Assembly (NCBI GenBank): GCA_018882965.1
Contig: VEQY01000011.1
Coordinates: 1-64,000, forward strand
DNA from: Mycobacterium sp.
GTDB taxonomy: Bacteria; Actinomycetota; Actinomycetes; Mycobacteriales; Mycobacteriaceae
Length of the DNA: 64,000 nucleotides
Direction of reading: 5' to 3'
The translations under genes and the position numbers were made by a program. Below are positions 1-10,869 of the stretch, piece by piece. The stretch's first letter is position 1, and every line of letters starts with the position of its first letter. Below the pieces are notes generated by a model. It had not been told where the DNA came from. It searched no databases and saw nothing but the letters and a program-made list of their open reading frames with translations.

Positions 1-1337
1 CGTCGCTGCTCAAATCCGCCGACGCGTCGGTCTCCGGGGACGGCCCGGACGTGCGCGTGGACATGCTCGAAATGCTGCCCACTCCTTGGGGTTTGGTGCG
101 GTCCGGAGTGGCGCCCGACCACCCGAAAATCAAGTCGGTCAGCCGCACCTTCGAGCAGACCGCATCCGACCCGCGGTTCCGCTTCTTCGGCAACATCACC
201 GTCGGGCAGCACGTGTCGGCCGACGAGCTGGCGCAGCGCTATGACGCGGTCATCTACGCCGTCGGCACCCAGTCCGACCGGCCCCTGGGCATCCCCGGCG
301 AGGACCTGCCGGGCAGCATCGCCGCGGTCGATTTCGTCGGCTGGTACAACGCCCACCCGCATTTCGCCGACATGGCTCCGGACATCTCCGCCCGGGACGA
401 GGGCCGGGCGGTCGTCATCGGCAACGGCAACGTCGCCATCGATGTCGCGCGCATCCTGGTCACCGATCCCGAGGTGCTGGCCGCCACCGACATCGCCGAC
501 CACGCCCTGGACTCGCTGCACGAACGCGGCGTCGCCGAAGTGGTGATCGTCGGCCGCCGCGGCCCGCTGCAGGCGGCCTTCACCACCCTGGAGTTGCGGG
601 AATTGGGCGAACTGGCCGGTGTCGAGGTCGTCGTCGACCCCGCCGACCTCGCTGAGATCACCGACGAGGACGCCGCCGCGGCGGGCAAGATCATCGCCGG
701 CAACATCAAGGTGCTCCGCGGCTACGCGCAGTCGTCGACAGAGCGGCAGGCCGGGGAATCCCGAGATGGCCTGCGCCGCATCGTGTTCCGGTTCTGCGCT
801 TCGCCGATCGAGATCCGGGGCACCGAGCGGGTGGAGGAGATCATTCTCGGCCGCAACGAACTGGTCACCGAGGACGGCCGCGCCGTGGCCCGCGACACCG
901 GCGAGCGCGAGACCCTGCCCGCGCAGCTGGTGGTGCGCGCGGTCGGCTACCGCGGGGTGGCCATTCCCGGGCTGCCGTTCGACGACGCGGCAGGCACCAT
1001 CCCGCACGAGTCGGGCCGCGTGGTCGGCCGGGCCAACGACTACGTCGCCGGCTGGATCAAGCGGGGCCCGTCCGGGGTGATCGGCACCAACAAGAAGGAC
1101 TCCCAGGACACCGTCGACACCCTGATGGCCGACCTGGCATCGACTCCGCCGCGCGAGGTCGACCCCGACCACGCCGAACACCTCGTGCTCTGGCTGCTCG
1201 AGCGCCAGCCGCAACTGATCAGCGACGACCACTGGCAGCTCATCGACACCCACGAACGTTCCGCCGGCGAGCCGCACGGCCGGCCGCGGCGCAAACTGGC
1301 CCGGGTTGCCGACCTACTGCGGATCGCCCACGACTGA
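1..1337 (+). CDS. fprA: NADPH-ferredoxin reductase FprA (5' truncated by window edge)
   Basis: A flavoprotein that passes electrons from NADPH to ferredoxin, supplying for example P450 systems. The reading frame is open from base 3 to the TGA at 1335-1337, so the true start and the N-terminal FAD-binding motif lie upstream. The visible part begins just before MLEMLPTPWGLVRSGVAPDH, a hallmark of mycobacterial FprA. It continues with IPGEDLPGS, the NADP-binding Rossmann stretch VVIGNGNVAIDVARIL, VIVGRRGPLQAAF, and the C-terminal VIGTNKKDSQDTVDTL that closes over the flavin. Residue-for-residue resemblance to M. tuberculosis FprA (Rv3106) is strong from memory. FprB would carry an extra N-terminal ferredoxin domain; that region is outside the window, but the core fits FprA better. 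The next gene is convergent. Confidence 0.93.
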   Translation, partial: SLLKSADASVSGDGPDVRVDMLEMLPTPWGLVRSGVAPDHPKIKSVSRTFEQTASDPRFRFFGNITVGQHVSADELAQRYDAVIYAVGTQSDRPLGIPGEDLPGSIAAVDFVGWYNAHPHFADMAPDISARDEGRAVVIGNGNVAIDVARILVTDPEVLAATDIADHALDSLHERGVAEVVIVGRRGPLQAAFTTLELRELGELAGVEVVVDPADLAEITDEDAAAAGKIIAGNIKVLRGYAQSSTERQAGESRDGLRRIVFRFCASPIEIRGTERVEEIILGRNELVTEDGRAVARDTGERETLPAQLVVRAVGYRGVAIPGLPFDDAAGTIPHESGRVVGRANDYVAGWIKRGPSGVIGTNKKDSQDTVDTLMADLASTPPREVDPDHAEHLVLWLLERQPQLISDDHWQLIDTHERSAGEPHGRPRRKLARVADLLRIAHD

Positions 1338-1349
1338 ACCCGGCCGGGG

Positions 1350-1691
1350 TCAGACGCCGGGCTGCTCCGGCGGCGCGAAGAACCACTTGTCCGGGTTCTT
1401 CGGCGAGTAGACGACCGGGATGAGCTGGCCCATGGTCGGCCAGTTGGCGGTGTCGACCGCCATCCGCTGATAGACCACATGCTCGTTGACCGTCGGGCCG
1501 GTGATCACCCCGCTGATCGTGACGAACTGCTCGCCCACGGCATCGGGGCGCGGGCTGACCCCGGTCACCAGGAGCGTGCCGGGAGCCATCTCCCCGCGCG
1601 CTCCCCCGCGTGCCCCCCGGCGCATCAGCCGCGGCCCCAGCACGAGCGCCAGCGCGCCGAGAATGAGCAGTACGGCCGCGAACTCCATCAT
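1350..1691 (-). CDS. Small membrane-anchored DUF3592-like protein
   Basis: Predicted 113 residues starting at the first of two consecutive ATG codons (1691). The open frame runs further upstream, but an earlier start would overlap the divergent hisN gene. Residues 3-20 form one hydrophobic segment, followed by an Arg/Gly-rich loop ([10 protein letters not shown]). The rest is a soluble beta-rich domain ending with [13 protein letters not shown], reminiscent of DUF3592 proteins, in which a Tyr-x-Pro-x-Asn-Pro motif closes the domain. This suggests a cytoplasmic-membrane protein with one anchor. No enzyme motif is visible and I cannot assign a function. It is divergent from hisN with 34 bp between starts, and its end lies 12 bp from the fprA stop. 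Confidence 0.7.
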   Translation of the reverse strand: MMEFAAVLLILGALALVLGPRLMRRGARGGARGEMAPGTLLVTGVSPRPDAVGEQFVTISGVITGPTVNEHVVYQRMAVDTANWPTMGQLIPVVYSPKNPDKWFFAPPEQPGV

Positions 1692-1725
1692 GACGCCATC
1701 ACGGGGCCATGGTAGGACTGCAGCC

Positions 1726-2532
1726 ATGACGGGAGTAGCGCAGGACCTGGACCTGAACCTGGACCTGGCGCTGGCCCTCGACCTCGCCGACCGCGCCGAC
1801 GCCATCACCCTGGCCCGGTTCGGCGCGCTGGACCTGCGCATCAAGCAGAAGCCCGATCTGACCCCGGTCACCGACGCCGACGAGGCGGTCGAGGCCGAGG
1901 TGCGCGCCGTCCTGGCGGCCAAGCGGCCCGCGGACGCCATCCTCGGCGAGGAGCAGGGCGGGACGCCGGTGCTGCGCGGGCGGCAGTGGATCATCGACCC
2001 GATCGACGGCACGAAGAACTTCGTGCGCGGCGTGCCGGTGTGGGCGAGCCTGATCGCGCTGCTGGACGACGGCTCCCCGGCCGTCGGGGTGATCAGCGCA
2101 CCCGCCCTCAACCGGCGCTGGTGGGCCGCCCGCGGCCTGGGCGCCCACGTCGCCTTCGGTGCGGGTGAGCCCCGGCGGCTGGCGGTCTCCGGGGTGGCCG
2201 ATCTCGGGTCGGCCAGCCTGTCGTTCTCCGAGTTGTCGGGCTGGGCCGAACGGGGACGGCGGGAGGCCTTCCTGTCGCTGGCCGACGCGGTGTGGCGGGT
2301 GCGGGGCTACGGGGACTTCTTCTCCTACTGTCTGGTCGCCGAAGGCGCGGTCGACATCGCGACCGAACCCGAGGTCAAACTCTGGGACCTGGCCGCGCCG
2401 GACATCCTGGTCCGCGAAGCCGGCGGGTCGTTCACCGATCTCGACGGCGCTCCCGGGCCGCACGGCGGCAGCGCGGTGGCCACCAACGGACTGCTCCACC
2501 CCGCCGTACTGACACAACTCTCCGGCGTGTGA
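1726..2532 (+). CDS. hisN: Histidinol-phosphatase HisN (inositol monophosphatase family)
   Basis: Removes phosphate from L-histidinol phosphate in histidine biosynthesis; the family also includes inositol monophosphatases. The protein has 268 residues. Metal-site motifs are intact: GEE at 74-76, DPIDGT at 91-96 and WD at 220-221, the three sites that bind Mg2+ in this fold. The adjacent [17 protein letters not shown] matches M. tuberculosis HisN (Rv3137) very closely. I chose the ATG at 1726; the frame is open upstream to 1486, but that part is a shadow of the opposite-strand gene. In M. tuberculosis this gene is likewise close to fadE24, so gene order is conserved, although pflA (Rv3138), which lies between them there, is absent here. 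Confidence 0.92.
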   Translation: MTGVAQDLDLNLDLALALDLADRADAITLARFGALDLRIKQKPDLTPVTDADEAVEAEVRAVLAAKRPADAILGEEQGGTPVLRGRQWIIDPIDGTKNFVRGVPVWASLIALLDDGSPAVGVISAPALNRRWWAARGLGAHVAFGAGEPRRLAVSGVADLGSASLSFSELSGWAERGRREAFLSLADAVWRVRGYGDFFSYCLVAEGAVDIATEPEVKLWDLAAPDILVREAGGSFTDLDGAPGPHGGSAVATNGLLHPAVLTQLSGV

Positions 2533-2555
2533 GATCGGCGACAGCGGGACCTTAA

Positions 2556-2573
2556 CTTACTCTGGAGTAAGAT
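2556..2573. promoter_or_regulatory. Palindromic operator overlapping a -10 box ahead of fadE24
   Basis: A perfect inverted repeat with 7-bp arms and a 2-bp centre, CTTACTC-TG-GAGTAAG, spans 2556-2571. Its right arm runs into TAAGAT (2568-2573), a good mycobacterial -10 hexamer, about 50 bp upstream of the fadE24 ATG. Arm length and position over the promoter fit a TetR-type repressor acting on the fadE24-fadE23 operon. The regulator is not identified; no regulator gene is adjacent. Confidence 0.6.
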
Positions 2574-2623
2574 AGGCTGCGGGCAACTCGCTCGCACCGC
2601 CCGACACCGACGAGGTCGCCGAC

Positions 2624-4000
2624 ATGACCGATGCCCCCACCCGCGGCAGCACCCGCGCCGCTCTCAGCGCCATCGGCCAGTACCGGCACCGGCGCTCGGC
2701 CACCGATGTCGGGCTTGCCCTGCTCACCCCCCTGCTCGGCCGGGAGTTCCTGGACCGTCACGGCCTGCGCGACCCGCTCAACCGGGGACTGAAGCTCGGC
2801 GCCCGCGGGGTGTTCTCTGCGGCCGGTGCGGCCACCCGCCAGTTCAAGCGCATCCGCGGGCTCGGCCGGCCACCGGTGCGCCTGGCCCCCAGCGGGGCGG
2901 ACTACTTCGACCTCACCCCCGACGACGACCAGAAGATGATCGTCGAGACGGTCACCGAGTTCGCCGAGGAGGTGCTGCGCCCGGCCGCGCGCGCCGCCGA
3001 CGACGCTGCGGCCTACCCGGCCGACCTGATCGCCACGGCCGCCGAACTCGGTATCACCGCGATCAAGGTGCCCGAGCAGTACGACGGCATCGCCGAGAAC
3101 CGCACCACCGTCACCAACGCTCTGGTCGCCGAGGCGCTGGCCTACGGCGACATGGGCCTTGCTCTGCCGATCCTGGCCCCGGGCGGGGTGGCCTCCGCGA
3201 TCACCCACTGGGGCAGCGCCGACCAGCAGGCCACCTACCTCGGGGAGTTCGCCGGCGGCAGCGTCCCGCAGGCCTGCGTGGCGATCACCGAGCCGCACCC
3301 CCTCTTCGACCCGACCATGCTCAAGACCACCGCGGTGCGCACCCCGGCCGGCTACCGCCTGGACGGGGTGAAGTCACTGGTTCCCGCGGGCGCCGACGCC
3401 GAATTGTTCATCGTGGCAGCGCAACTCAACGGCAAGCCCGCCCTGTTCATCGTCGAGGCCGACACCCCCGGGCTGTCCGTCACCGCCGACCGCAGCATGG
3501 GCCTGCGGGCCGCGGCGCTCACCCGAGTCGAACTCGACCGGGTGACGGTGCCGCTGGCGGCCCGGCTCGGTGAGGAACAGGCCGGTGACGCGGACTACTC
3601 CGAGGCGATCGCGCTGTCCCGGCTGGGCTGGGCGGCGCTGGCGGTCGGCACCGCGCACGCCGTGCTCGACTACGTCATCCCCTACGTCAAGGAGCGCGAG
3701 GCGTTCGGCGAGCCGATCGCCCGGCGCCAGGCGGTGGCCTTCATGTGCGCCAACATCGCGATCGAGCTCGACGGGTTGCGGTTGATCACCTGGCGCGGGG
3801 CGGCCCGCGCCGACCGTGGGCTGCCGTTCGCCCGCGAGGCCGCGCTGGCCCGCAAGCTGGGTGCCGACAAGGGCATGCAGATCGGCCTCGACGGCGTGCA
3901 GCTGCTCGGCGGCCACGGTTTCACCAAGGAACACCCGGTCGAGCGCTGGTACCGGGATCTTCGAGCTATCGGCATCGCCGAGGGAGTGGTGGTTCTCTAA
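2624..4000 (+). CDS. fadE24: Acyl-CoA dehydrogenase FadE24
   Basis: One of a pair of acyl-CoA dehydrogenase subunits (458 residues). Family members oxidise the alpha-beta bond of acyl-CoA thioesters using FAD. A non-conserved N-terminal stretch of about 95 residues precedes the ACAD fold, which includes the helical N-terminal domain (around FDLTPDDDQKMI), the beta-barrel domain (ACVAITEP) and the C-terminal helices (REAFGEPIARRQAVAFM, then LLGGHGFTKEHPVERWYRD). The usual C-terminal EGT motif is degenerate (EGVVVL) and the protein ends there. This is typical of one partner of mycobacterial alpha2beta2 ACADs, where each subunit contributes only part of the active site. The stop abuts the fadE23 ATG with no intergenic base. 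The M. tuberculosis pair Rv3139/Rv3140 is known to be induced by isoniazid. Confidence 0.9.
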   Translation: MTDAPTRGSTRAALSAIGQYRHRRSATDVGLALLTPLLGREFLDRHGLRDPLNRGLKLGARGVFSAAGAATRQFKRIRGLGRPPVRLAPSGADYFDLTPDDDQKMIVETVTEFAEEVLRPAARAADDAAAYPADLIATAAELGITAIKVPEQYDGIAENRTTVTNALVAEALAYGDMGLALPILAPGGVASAITHWGSADQQATYLGEFAGGSVPQACVAITEPHPLFDPTMLKTTAVRTPAGYRLDGVKSLVPAGADAELFIVAAQLNGKPALFIVEADTPGLSVTADRSMGLRAAALTRVELDRVTVPLAARLGEEQAGDADYSEAIALSRLGWAALAVGTAHAVLDYVIPYVKEREAFGEPIARRQAVAFMCANIAIELDGLRLITWRGAARADRGLPFAREAALARKLGADKGMQIGLDGVQLLGGHGFTKEHPVERWYRDLRAIGIAEGVVVL

Positions 4001-5215
4001 ATGGCGATCAACCTGGAACTGCCCCGCAAGCTCGAAGCCGTCGTCGACATGGCACACAAGGGTGCGACGCAGATATTGCGCCCCATCTCGCGGAAGTACG
4101 ACCTCGCCGAGCACGCCTATCCCGTCGAACTGGACACCCTGGCGACCCTGTTCGAGGGGATCACCGCCGCCAACACCATTTCTTTCGAAGGCACCGACGC
4201 GTTCCGCGACAGCGACGACGGTCCGAAGGGAAATGTCAACGGCGGCAACATGTCCATTCTGCTGAACTCGCTGGAGATCGCCTGGGGCGACATCGCCCTG
4301 CTGCTTTCGGTCCCGCGGCAGGGCCTGGGCAATGCCGCCATCGCCGGTGTCGCCACCGACGAGCAACTCGCGCGTCTGGGCACCGACATCTGGGCGGCGA
4401 TGGCCATCACCGAACCGTCCTTCGGCTCGGATTCCGCGGCGGTGTCGACCACGGCGGTGCTCGACGGCGACGACTACGTGATCAACGGAGAGAAGATCTA
4501 CGTCACCGCCGGCGCACGGGCCACCCACATCGTGGTGTGGGCGACGCTGGACAAGTCCAAGGGCCGCGCGGCGATCAAGTCGTTCGTCGTGCCCCGCGAG
4601 CATCCCGGTGTCACCGTGGAGCGCCTCGAGCACAAGCTGGGCATCAAAGCCTCCGACACCGCGGCGATCCGCTTCGACAATGTGCGCGTCCCGCGGGAGA
4701 ACCTGCTCGGCAGCCCCGACATCGAGGTCGAGAAGGGCTTCGCCGGCGTCATGGAGACCTTCGACAACACCCGCCCGATCGTGGCGGCGATGGCCGTCGG
4801 CGTCGCCCGCGCCGCGCTGGAGGAACTGCGCCGGATCCTCACCGAGGCGGGCGTGCAGATCAGCTACGACAAACCCGCCCACGCCCAGAGCGCCGCCGCC
4901 GCGGAGTTCCTGCGGATGGAGGCAGACTGGGAGGCGGGGTATCTACTGACGTTGCGCTCCGCGTGGCAGGCCGACAACGCGATCCCCAACTCGATGCAGG
5001 CCTCGATGGGTAAGGCCAAGGCCGCCCGGGTGGCCAGCGACGTCACCCTCAAAGCCGTCGAAATGGCCGGTACCACAGGCTATTCCGAGCAGACCCTGCT
5101 GGAGAAGTGGGCGCGGGACTCCAAGATCCTCGACATCTTCGAGGGCACCCAGCAGATCCAGCTGCTGGTGGTCGCCCGCCGCCTGCTGGGTCTCACCTCG
5201 GCCGAACTGAAGTAG
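4001..5215 (+). CDS. fadE23: Acyl-CoA dehydrogenase FadE23
   Basis: Second ACAD subunit (404 residues), starting at the base after the fadE24 stop, so the two are almost certainly co-translated. The ACAD landmarks are present: WAAMAITEPSFGSDSAAVST in the beta domain, INGEKIYVTAGARA, the FAD-contacting EKGFAGVMETFDNTRP, and near the C-terminus KWARDSKILDIFEGTQQIQ, where Glu of EGT is the position used as catalytic base in many ACADs. FadE24 has a degenerate EGT, so FadE23 probably supplies the catalytic base of a heteromeric enzyme; this is an inference from mycobacterial ACAD pairs. The natural substrate is unknown, probably a branched or polyketide-like acyl-CoA rather than a straight chain. 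Confidence 0.9.
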   Translation: MAINLELPRKLEAVVDMAHKGATQILRPISRKYDLAEHAYPVELDTLATLFEGITAANTISFEGTDAFRDSDDGPKGNVNGGNMSILLNSLEIAWGDIALLLSVPRQGLGNAAIAGVATDEQLARLGTDIWAAMAITEPSFGSDSAAVSTTAVLDGDDYVINGEKIYVTAGARATHIVVWATLDKSKGRAAIKSFVVPREHPGVTVERLEHKLGIKASDTAAIRFDNVRVPRENLLGSPDIEVEKGFAGVMETFDNTRPIVAAMAVGVARAALEELRRILTEAGVQISYDKPAHAQSAAAAEFLRMEADWEAGYLLTLRSAWQADNAIPNSMQASMGKAKAARVASDVTLKAVEMAGTTGYSEQTLLEKWARDSKILDIFEGTQQIQLLVVARRLLGLTSAELK

Positions 5216-5220
5216 CCCGG

Positions 5221-7238
<2,018 letters not shown>

Positions 7239-7311
7239 TCACGGCGCAGCGACCCAGAGAAATCCGAATCGTTACCCCGTTGTGACCAAAGGCTCGGCGG
7301 CGTGGTGAAAC

Positions 7312-7335
7312 AAAACTAAAATCATCTTCAGTTTT
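7312..7335. promoter_or_regulatory. Inverted repeat overlapping a -10 box ahead of the 7374 catabolic operon
   Basis: Arms AAAACT (7312-7317) and AGTTTT (7330-7335) flank an AT-rich centre. TAAAAT at 7317-7322 is a good -10 hexamer placed about 50 bp upstream of the ATG at 7374. The surrounding 186-bp region between the divergent antigen 85 and dioxygenase genes is markedly AT-richer than its neighbours. The TetR protein encoded inside the downstream operon (11776) is the obvious candidate ligand, but binding is inferred. Confidence 0.4.
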
Positions 7336-7373
7336 CAGGTAGATCTCCGACCGCGCCGCCCCCGGGAGCACCC

Positions 7374-8492
7374 ATGGAATCCTTCGTCCACCTGCGTAAA
7401 GGCACAACCCCCCGGCGACTGCACGCCGATCTCAACGGTCTCAAGGACGACGAACTCGGCCGCGGCGGCTTCGTCGGCCGCACCGCCAACCTCTACCGGC
7501 GCCATGATCCGGTGGCCTACCGCGCGACCGGCCCGCTGCGGCCGGTCGACGTGCTGGCCGGCGAGCTGAAACCGTCCGACGCCACCGACCCGGCCGGTGC
7601 CCCGCTGCTGCTGTTCTCCAACCCGGACTGCCGGGTCCTGCTCAGCCGGCGCAGCGACGCGATGCCGTTTTACGTACGCCACATCGACGGCGACCTGCTG
7701 TGCTTCGTGCACCAGGGCGCCGGCCGCGTGCAGACCGAGTTCGGTCCGCTGGACTACCGCGTCGGCGACTGGATCTACCTGCCCAAGGCCTGCACGTGGC
7801 GGCAGGTGCCGCTCAGCGAGACCACCTGGCTGATGATCGAGGCGTCCGACGAGTTCCGGACACCGCCCCCGGGCACCCTCGGGCGGCACTGGCCGTTCGA
7901 CCCCTCGCAGGCCACCATCCCCGAGCCCGCACCGCTCGACGACGACGAAGGACCGCAGGCCGACGGGGAGTACGAGGTACGGCTCTACCACCGTCCGGTC
8001 GACGGCGCGAGCGCCAGCGCGTTGTTCTACCGGCACAATCCGCTCGACGTCGAGGGCTGGCGCGGCGACAACTTCCCGTTCACCTTCAACGTCGAGGACT
8101 ACAACGTCGTCACCTCCGACAGCGTGCACCTGCCCCCGATGGTGCATCTGTTCATGGAGGCGACCGGGGTGTACGTGTGCAACTTCCTGCCGCGGCCCGC
8201 CGAGGGCAGACCGGGCACCGAGCGCACGCCCTGGTACCACCGCAATGTCGACTTCGACGAGATCGCCTTCTTCCACGGCGGCTCGCTCTACGGCATCCCG
8301 ATGCCGCCCGGCCTGATCAGCCACGCCCCGCAGGGCATCCACCACGGTGCGCCCGAGCGGGCGCGGGAGAGCACCCGCCGCAAGTTCAACGAGTACTCGA
8401 CCGTGGACTGGCAGGTCATCGCGATCGACACCCGGCAGCGGCTGACGCCCTCGCCCGAGGTCCTCGCGAGCGACCTCGGCCAGCACGCATGA
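7374..8492 (+). CDS. Homogentisate 1,2-dioxygenase-like cupin (HgdA/HmgA superfamily)
   Basis: Non-haem Fe(II) ring-cleaving dioxygenase family (372 residues, shorter than the usual roughly 430-440). The N-terminal part has DLLCFVHQGAGRVQTEFG and the C-terminal cupin has WYHRNVDFDEIAFF and GIHHGAP. The presumed iron ligands are His289, an acidic residue (Asp295 or Glu296) and a His in 317-324. In classical homogentisate dioxygenases the ligand Glu is six residues after the His; here that position is Asp and Glu is one further on. No maleylacetoacetate isomerase or fumarylacetoacetase is nearby, so a substrate other than homogentisate, for example another hydroquinone-type carboxylate, is likely. 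It is first in the operon, and its TGA overlaps the next ATG by 4 bp. Family assignment is firm, the substrate unknown. Confidence 0.8.
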   Translation: MESFVHLRKGTTPRRLHADLNGLKDDELGRGGFVGRTANLYRRHDPVAYRATGPLRPVDVLAGELKPSDATDPAGAPLLLFSNPDCRVLLSRRSDAMPFYVRHIDGDLLCFVHQGAGRVQTEFGPLDYRVGDWIYLPKACTWRQVPLSETTWLMIEASDEFRTPPPGTLGRHWPFDPSQATIPEPAPLDDDEGPQADGEYEVRLYHRPVDGASASALFYRHNPLDVEGWRGDNFPFTFNVEDYNVVTSDSVHLPPMVHLFMEATGVYVCNFLPRPAEGRPGTERTPWYHRNVDFDEIAFFHGGSLYGIPMPPGLISHAPQGIHHGAPERARESTRRKFNEYSTVDWQVIAIDTRQRLTPSPEVLASDLGQHA

Positions 8493-9670
8493 CCAAGCAC
8501 GCCTACGACCGGATCCCGTATCTGGTTGCCTTCCAGAACGATTCCGGTGTGCGCGACGTCTACGGCGGCGTCGCCGAGATGGTCGTGCTGGAGTGCTACC
8601 ACCTCAAGCCCCGGGAAGTCCCCAGCGACACCGTGCTGGTGTTCATGCACCCGATCGGGGGCGGGGCGTATCTGCCGATGGTCAATGCCCTGGCCCGCGC
8701 CGGCCACCACGTGATCTACGCCAACAGCCGCTACCGGGGCACCGATTCCTCGCTGCTGATGGAGAAGGTCGTCCAGGACCTCGGCGAGGCGATCAGGGAC
8801 GCGCGCGACCGGCTGGGGTACCGCAAGGTCGTGCTGGCCGGGTGGAGTGGGGGCGGGTCGCTGTCGCTGTTCTATCAGCAGCAGGCTCAGCGGCCGACGG
8901 TCACCGCCAGCCCGTCCGGGGACGGCCCGGATCTCACCCGGCTGGGCTTGATCCCCGCCGACGGGGTGATGCTGCTGGCCGCCCATGTCAGCCGGCACGG
9001 AACGCTCACCGAGTGGCTCGACGCGTCCATTCGTGACGAGGCGAACCCGCGCGACCGCGACCCCGAACTGGACCTCTACGACCCCGCCAACCCCAACCAG
9101 CCGCCCTACACGAACGAATTCCTCGATCGCTACCGCAGCGCGCAGATCGCCCGCAACCGCCGGATCACGGCCTGGGTCAAGACCACCCTGGCCGAGCTGA
9201 AGGCCGAGGGCCGCGGGGACGAGGAGTTCTGCTTCGTCGTGCACGGCACCATGGCCGACCCGCGCTGGCTGGATCCCGCCGTCGACCCCAACGAACGCAC
9301 CCCCGGCACCTGCTATCTGGGTGATCCCCGCTGGGTCAACACCAGCCCGGTCGGCCTGGCCCGGTACTGCACGCTGCGCAGCTGGCTCTCACAGTGGAGC
9401 TATGACGACGCCCACGGCGACGGCGTCACCTGCGGTCGCGACGTCGCGGTACCCACGCTGGTGATCGGCAACCTCGCCGATGACGCCTGCACACCCAGCC
9501 ACACCCGCCGGCTGTTCGAGGCGATCGGGTACAGCGACAAGGAACTGCACGAAATCCCAGGCGCCACACACTATTACGCAGGTCCTCAGCAGCGCGACGC
9601 GCTCAACACCGCCGTCGGGGTGATCAGCGACTGGCTGGCCCGCCACGAATTCGCGGGGTCGGTGTCGTGA
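8489..9670 (+). CDS. Alpha/beta hydrolase of unknown substrate
   Basis: 393 residues, starting at an ATGA overlap with the dioxygenase-like gene. The fold is indicated by VLVFMHPIGGGAYLPM (oxyanion region), the nucleophile elbow GWSGGGS with Ser120, VPTLVIGNLADDACTP before the acid residue, and IPGATHYYAG carrying the catalytic His. The long insertion between the elbow and the acid (about residues 150-320) would form a lid. No signal peptide is seen, so it is cytoplasmic. Its place directly behind a ring-cleavage-type dioxygenase suggests a C-C bond hydrolase, lactonase or thioesterase acting on the cleavage product; this is inferred from context only. Confidence 0.75.
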   Translation: MTKHAYDRIPYLVAFQNDSGVRDVYGGVAEMVVLECYHLKPREVPSDTVLVFMHPIGGGAYLPMVNALARAGHHVIYANSRYRGTDSSLLMEKVVQDLGEAIRDARDRLGYRKVVLAGWSGGGSLSLFYQQQAQRPTVTASPSGDGPDLTRLGLIPADGVMLLAAHVSRHGTLTEWLDASIRDEANPRDRDPELDLYDPANPNQPPYTNEFLDRYRSAQIARNRRITAWVKTTLAELKAEGRGDEEFCFVVHGTMADPRWLDPAVDPNERTPGTCYLGDPRWVNTSPVGLARYCTLRSWLSQWSYDDAHGDGVTCGRDVAVPTLVIGNLADDACTPSHTRRLFEAIGYSDKELHEIPGATHYYAGPQQRDALNTAVGVISDWLARHEFAGSVS

Positions 9671-10869
9671 CGGCCGGTGCCCTCGACGGCATCCGCGTGA
9701 TCGAGGTCGGCACCCTGATCTCCGGCCCGTTCGCCGGCCGCCTGCTCGGTGACATGGGAGCCGACGTCATCAAGATCGAACCGCCCGGCGCGCCCGACCC
9801 GCTGCGCACCTGGGGTCAGGCCGAGCTGGAGGGCCAGCACTTCTTCTGGACCGTGCACGCCCGCAACAAACGGTCGGTGACCCTCGACCTGCGCCAGCCC
9901 CGCGGCCGCGACATCTTCCTCGACCTCGCCGAGCGTTCCGACATCATCGTGGAGAACTTCCGGCCGGGCACGCTGGAGAAGTGGGACCTGGGCTATGACG
10001 TTCTGCGCCAACGCAACCGGGGCATCATCCTGGTGCGGGTCTCCGGCTACGGGCAGGACGGGCCGGATGCGAACAAAGCCGGCTACGCCTCGGTGGCCGA
10101 AGCGGCCAGCGGCCTGCGCTACATGAACGGATTCCCCGGCGGTCCCCCACCGCGTCTGGCGCTGTCGCTGGGCGACAGCCTGGCGGGCATGTTCGCCGCC
10201 CTCGGCGCGCTGGCGGCGCTCTACCGGCGCACCGTCACCGGCGAGGGACAGGTCGTCGACGCAGCGCTGACCGAGGCCTGCCTGGCCATCCAGGAATCCA
10301 CCATCCCCGACTACGACGTGGGCGGGGTGGTGCGGGGGCCGTCGGGCACCCGGCTGGAGGGCATCGCCCCCTCGAACATCTACCGCACCGCCGACGGCAG
10401 CTGGGTGGTCATCGCGGCCAATCAGGACACCGTCTTCCGGCGGCTGTGCGCGGCGATGGGCCGGCCCGAGCTGGCCGAGGATGAACGCTTCGTCGACCAC
10501 GGTGCCCGCGGACGCAACCAGGACCTGCTCGACACCATCATCGGCGAGTGGGCCGCCGCCCGCGCACCCGCCGACGTCATCGACACCCTCAGCGCCGCCG
10601 GGGTGATCGCCGGACCGATCAACACCGTCGCCGAGGTGGTGCACGACCCGCAGCTGCTGGCCCGGGACATGCTCGTCGAGCACTACGACGAACGGGTCGG
10701 GCGCGCCGTCCTCGGTCCCGGTGTGATCCCCAAACTCTCGGCCACCCCCGGCACGGTCCGCCGGGCCGGGCCGCCACGGCCGGGCTGTCACAACGCCGAG
10801 GTCTACGGCGAACTGCTCGGCCTGACCCCCGCGCAATTGGCCGACCTGACCGATCAGGGCGTGCTGTGA
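9667..10869 (+). CDS. Family III (CaiB/BaiF) CoA-transferase
   Basis: 400 residues, starting at a GTGA overlap. Family III enzymes move CoA between carboxylic acids through an aspartyl-CoA anhydride. Landmarks are IRVIEVGTLISGPFAGRLLG, the CoA-site region LGDMGADVIKIEPP, NKRSVTLDLRQPRGRDIF, ENFRPGTLEKW and SLGDSLAGMF. In the last, Asp170 aligns with the catalytic aspartate of formyl-CoA transferase (Asp169). Length is standard for a single-domain member. In this operon it is the only CoA-activating enzyme, so it probably generates the thioester used by the lyase and dehydrogenase encoded downstream. Donor and acceptor acids cannot be read from sequence. Confidence 0.88.
   Translation: MTAGALDGIRVIEVGTLISGPFAGRLLGDMGADVIKIEPPGAPDPLRTWGQAELEGQHFFWTVHARNKRSVTLDLRQPRGRDIFLDLAERSDIIVENFRPGTLEKWDLGYDVLRQRNRGIILVRVSGYGQDGPDANKAGYASVAEAASGLRYMNGFPGGPPPRLALSLGDSLAGMFAALGALAALYRRTVTGEGQVVDAALTEACLAIQESTIPDYDVGGVVRGPSGTRLEGIAPSNIYRTADGSWVVIAANQDTVFRRLCAAMGRPELAEDERFVDHGARGRNQDLLDTIIGEWAAARAPADVIDTLSAAGVIAGPINTVAEVVHDPQLLARDMLVEHYDERVGRAVLGPGVIPKLSATPGTVRRAGPPRPGCHNAEVYGELLGLTPAQLADLTDQGVL

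Noticed and set aside
3374..4882. A 502-codon minus-strand open frame under fadE24/fadE23
   Set aside because: Antisense shadow typical of high-GC DNA; His/Gly/Asp-rich with no domain, while the plus strand encodes two clear ACADs.
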